NCBI GenBank assembly: GCA_030044395.1
Contig: JASHVW010000412.1
Location: forward strand, 1-5,536
Direction of reading: 5' to 3'
Length of the DNA: 5,536 nucleotides
Origin: Verrucomicrobiia bacterium
GTDB lineage: Bacteria; Verrucomicrobiota; Verrucomicrobiia; Limisphaerales; UBA11358
Under the pieces are notes generated by a model. The model made no database searches and had not been told where the DNA came from. It saw only the letters and a list, made by a program, of their open reading frames with translations. A program made the translations under genes and the position numbers. The first letter of the stretch is position 1. Every line of letters begins with the position of its first letter. Positions 5,512 through 5,536 of this stretch are shown here, piece by piece.

Positions 5512-5536
5512 GTGGTCCGGCCCAACACCGGACCAC
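5512..5536 (+). terminator. Probable intrinsic terminator at the window edge
   Basis: GTGGTCCGG (5512-5520) and CCGGACCAC (5528-5536) pair perfectly over 9 bases around a 7-base loop, preceded by AAAA. It lies 56 bases after the annotated stop (21 after the alternative -1-frame stop). The expected T-run would lie beyond the window, so this cannot be completed here. Confidence 0.55.

Noticed and set aside
5512..5536. Start of a new gene at GTG 5512 behind GAGAGGAG
   Set aside because: Spacing is acceptable, but the GTG is inside a perfect 9-bp hairpin that fits a terminator, and only eight codons are visible.

Overview
The window reads as a chromosomal piece from a moderately GC-rich (high-50s percent by eye) Gram-negative-type bacterium. 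The signs are an outer-membrane beta-barrel protein ending in Phe, Sec signal peptides, diaminopimelate metabolism, and a quinone-linked class 2 dihydroorotate dehydrogenase. The gene style (weak or absent Shine-Dalgarno sites, Asn/Thr-rich secreted proteins, a possible dispersed intergenic repeat) reminds me of Verrucomicrobiota, possibly the Pedosphaera group. That placement is an impression, not a search result.

Left part, minus strand (about 1-2092): two housekeeping genes read leftwards, pyrD (pyrimidine synthesis) then a dapF homologue (lysine/peptidoglycan precursor synthesis). A possible start of a further gene lies at the left edge. The pyrD stop overlaps an upstream in-frame ATG of dapF as ATGA, so the two are probably one transcription unit. 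The dapF homologue is unusual: both catalytic cysteines of the family are serines.

Middle, plus strand (about 2199-4348): a divergent intergenic region holds an 8-bp-stem palindrome and a possible sigma70-type promoter. A one-component regulator follows (XRE helix-turn-helix plus a periplasmic-binding-protein-like sensor domain). 49 bases later comes an outer-membrane beta-barrel protein of the 'MetA-pathway of phenol degradation'/transporter type. The short gap without an obvious terminator suggests an operon, with the regulator perhaps controlling the porin-like protein.

Right part, plus strand (4349-5536): a roughly 520-base stretch without a convincing gene is rich in structure. It holds a GC-rich hairpin, an unanchored signal-peptide-like segment, a 10-bp-stem hairpin with a start codon in its loop, two copies of a 15-bp tandem repeat and a two-tier leader hairpin. 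A small secreted protein of unknown function follows, with the strongest Shine-Dalgarno site placed correctly in the window. Its C-terminus looks frameshifted. The window ends exactly on a perfect 9-bp hairpin, a probable terminator. I see no tRNA, rRNA, CRISPR array, transposase or clear novel defence system. The best leads are the Ser/Ser DapF homologue, the structured leader, and the apparent frameshift of the secreted protein.
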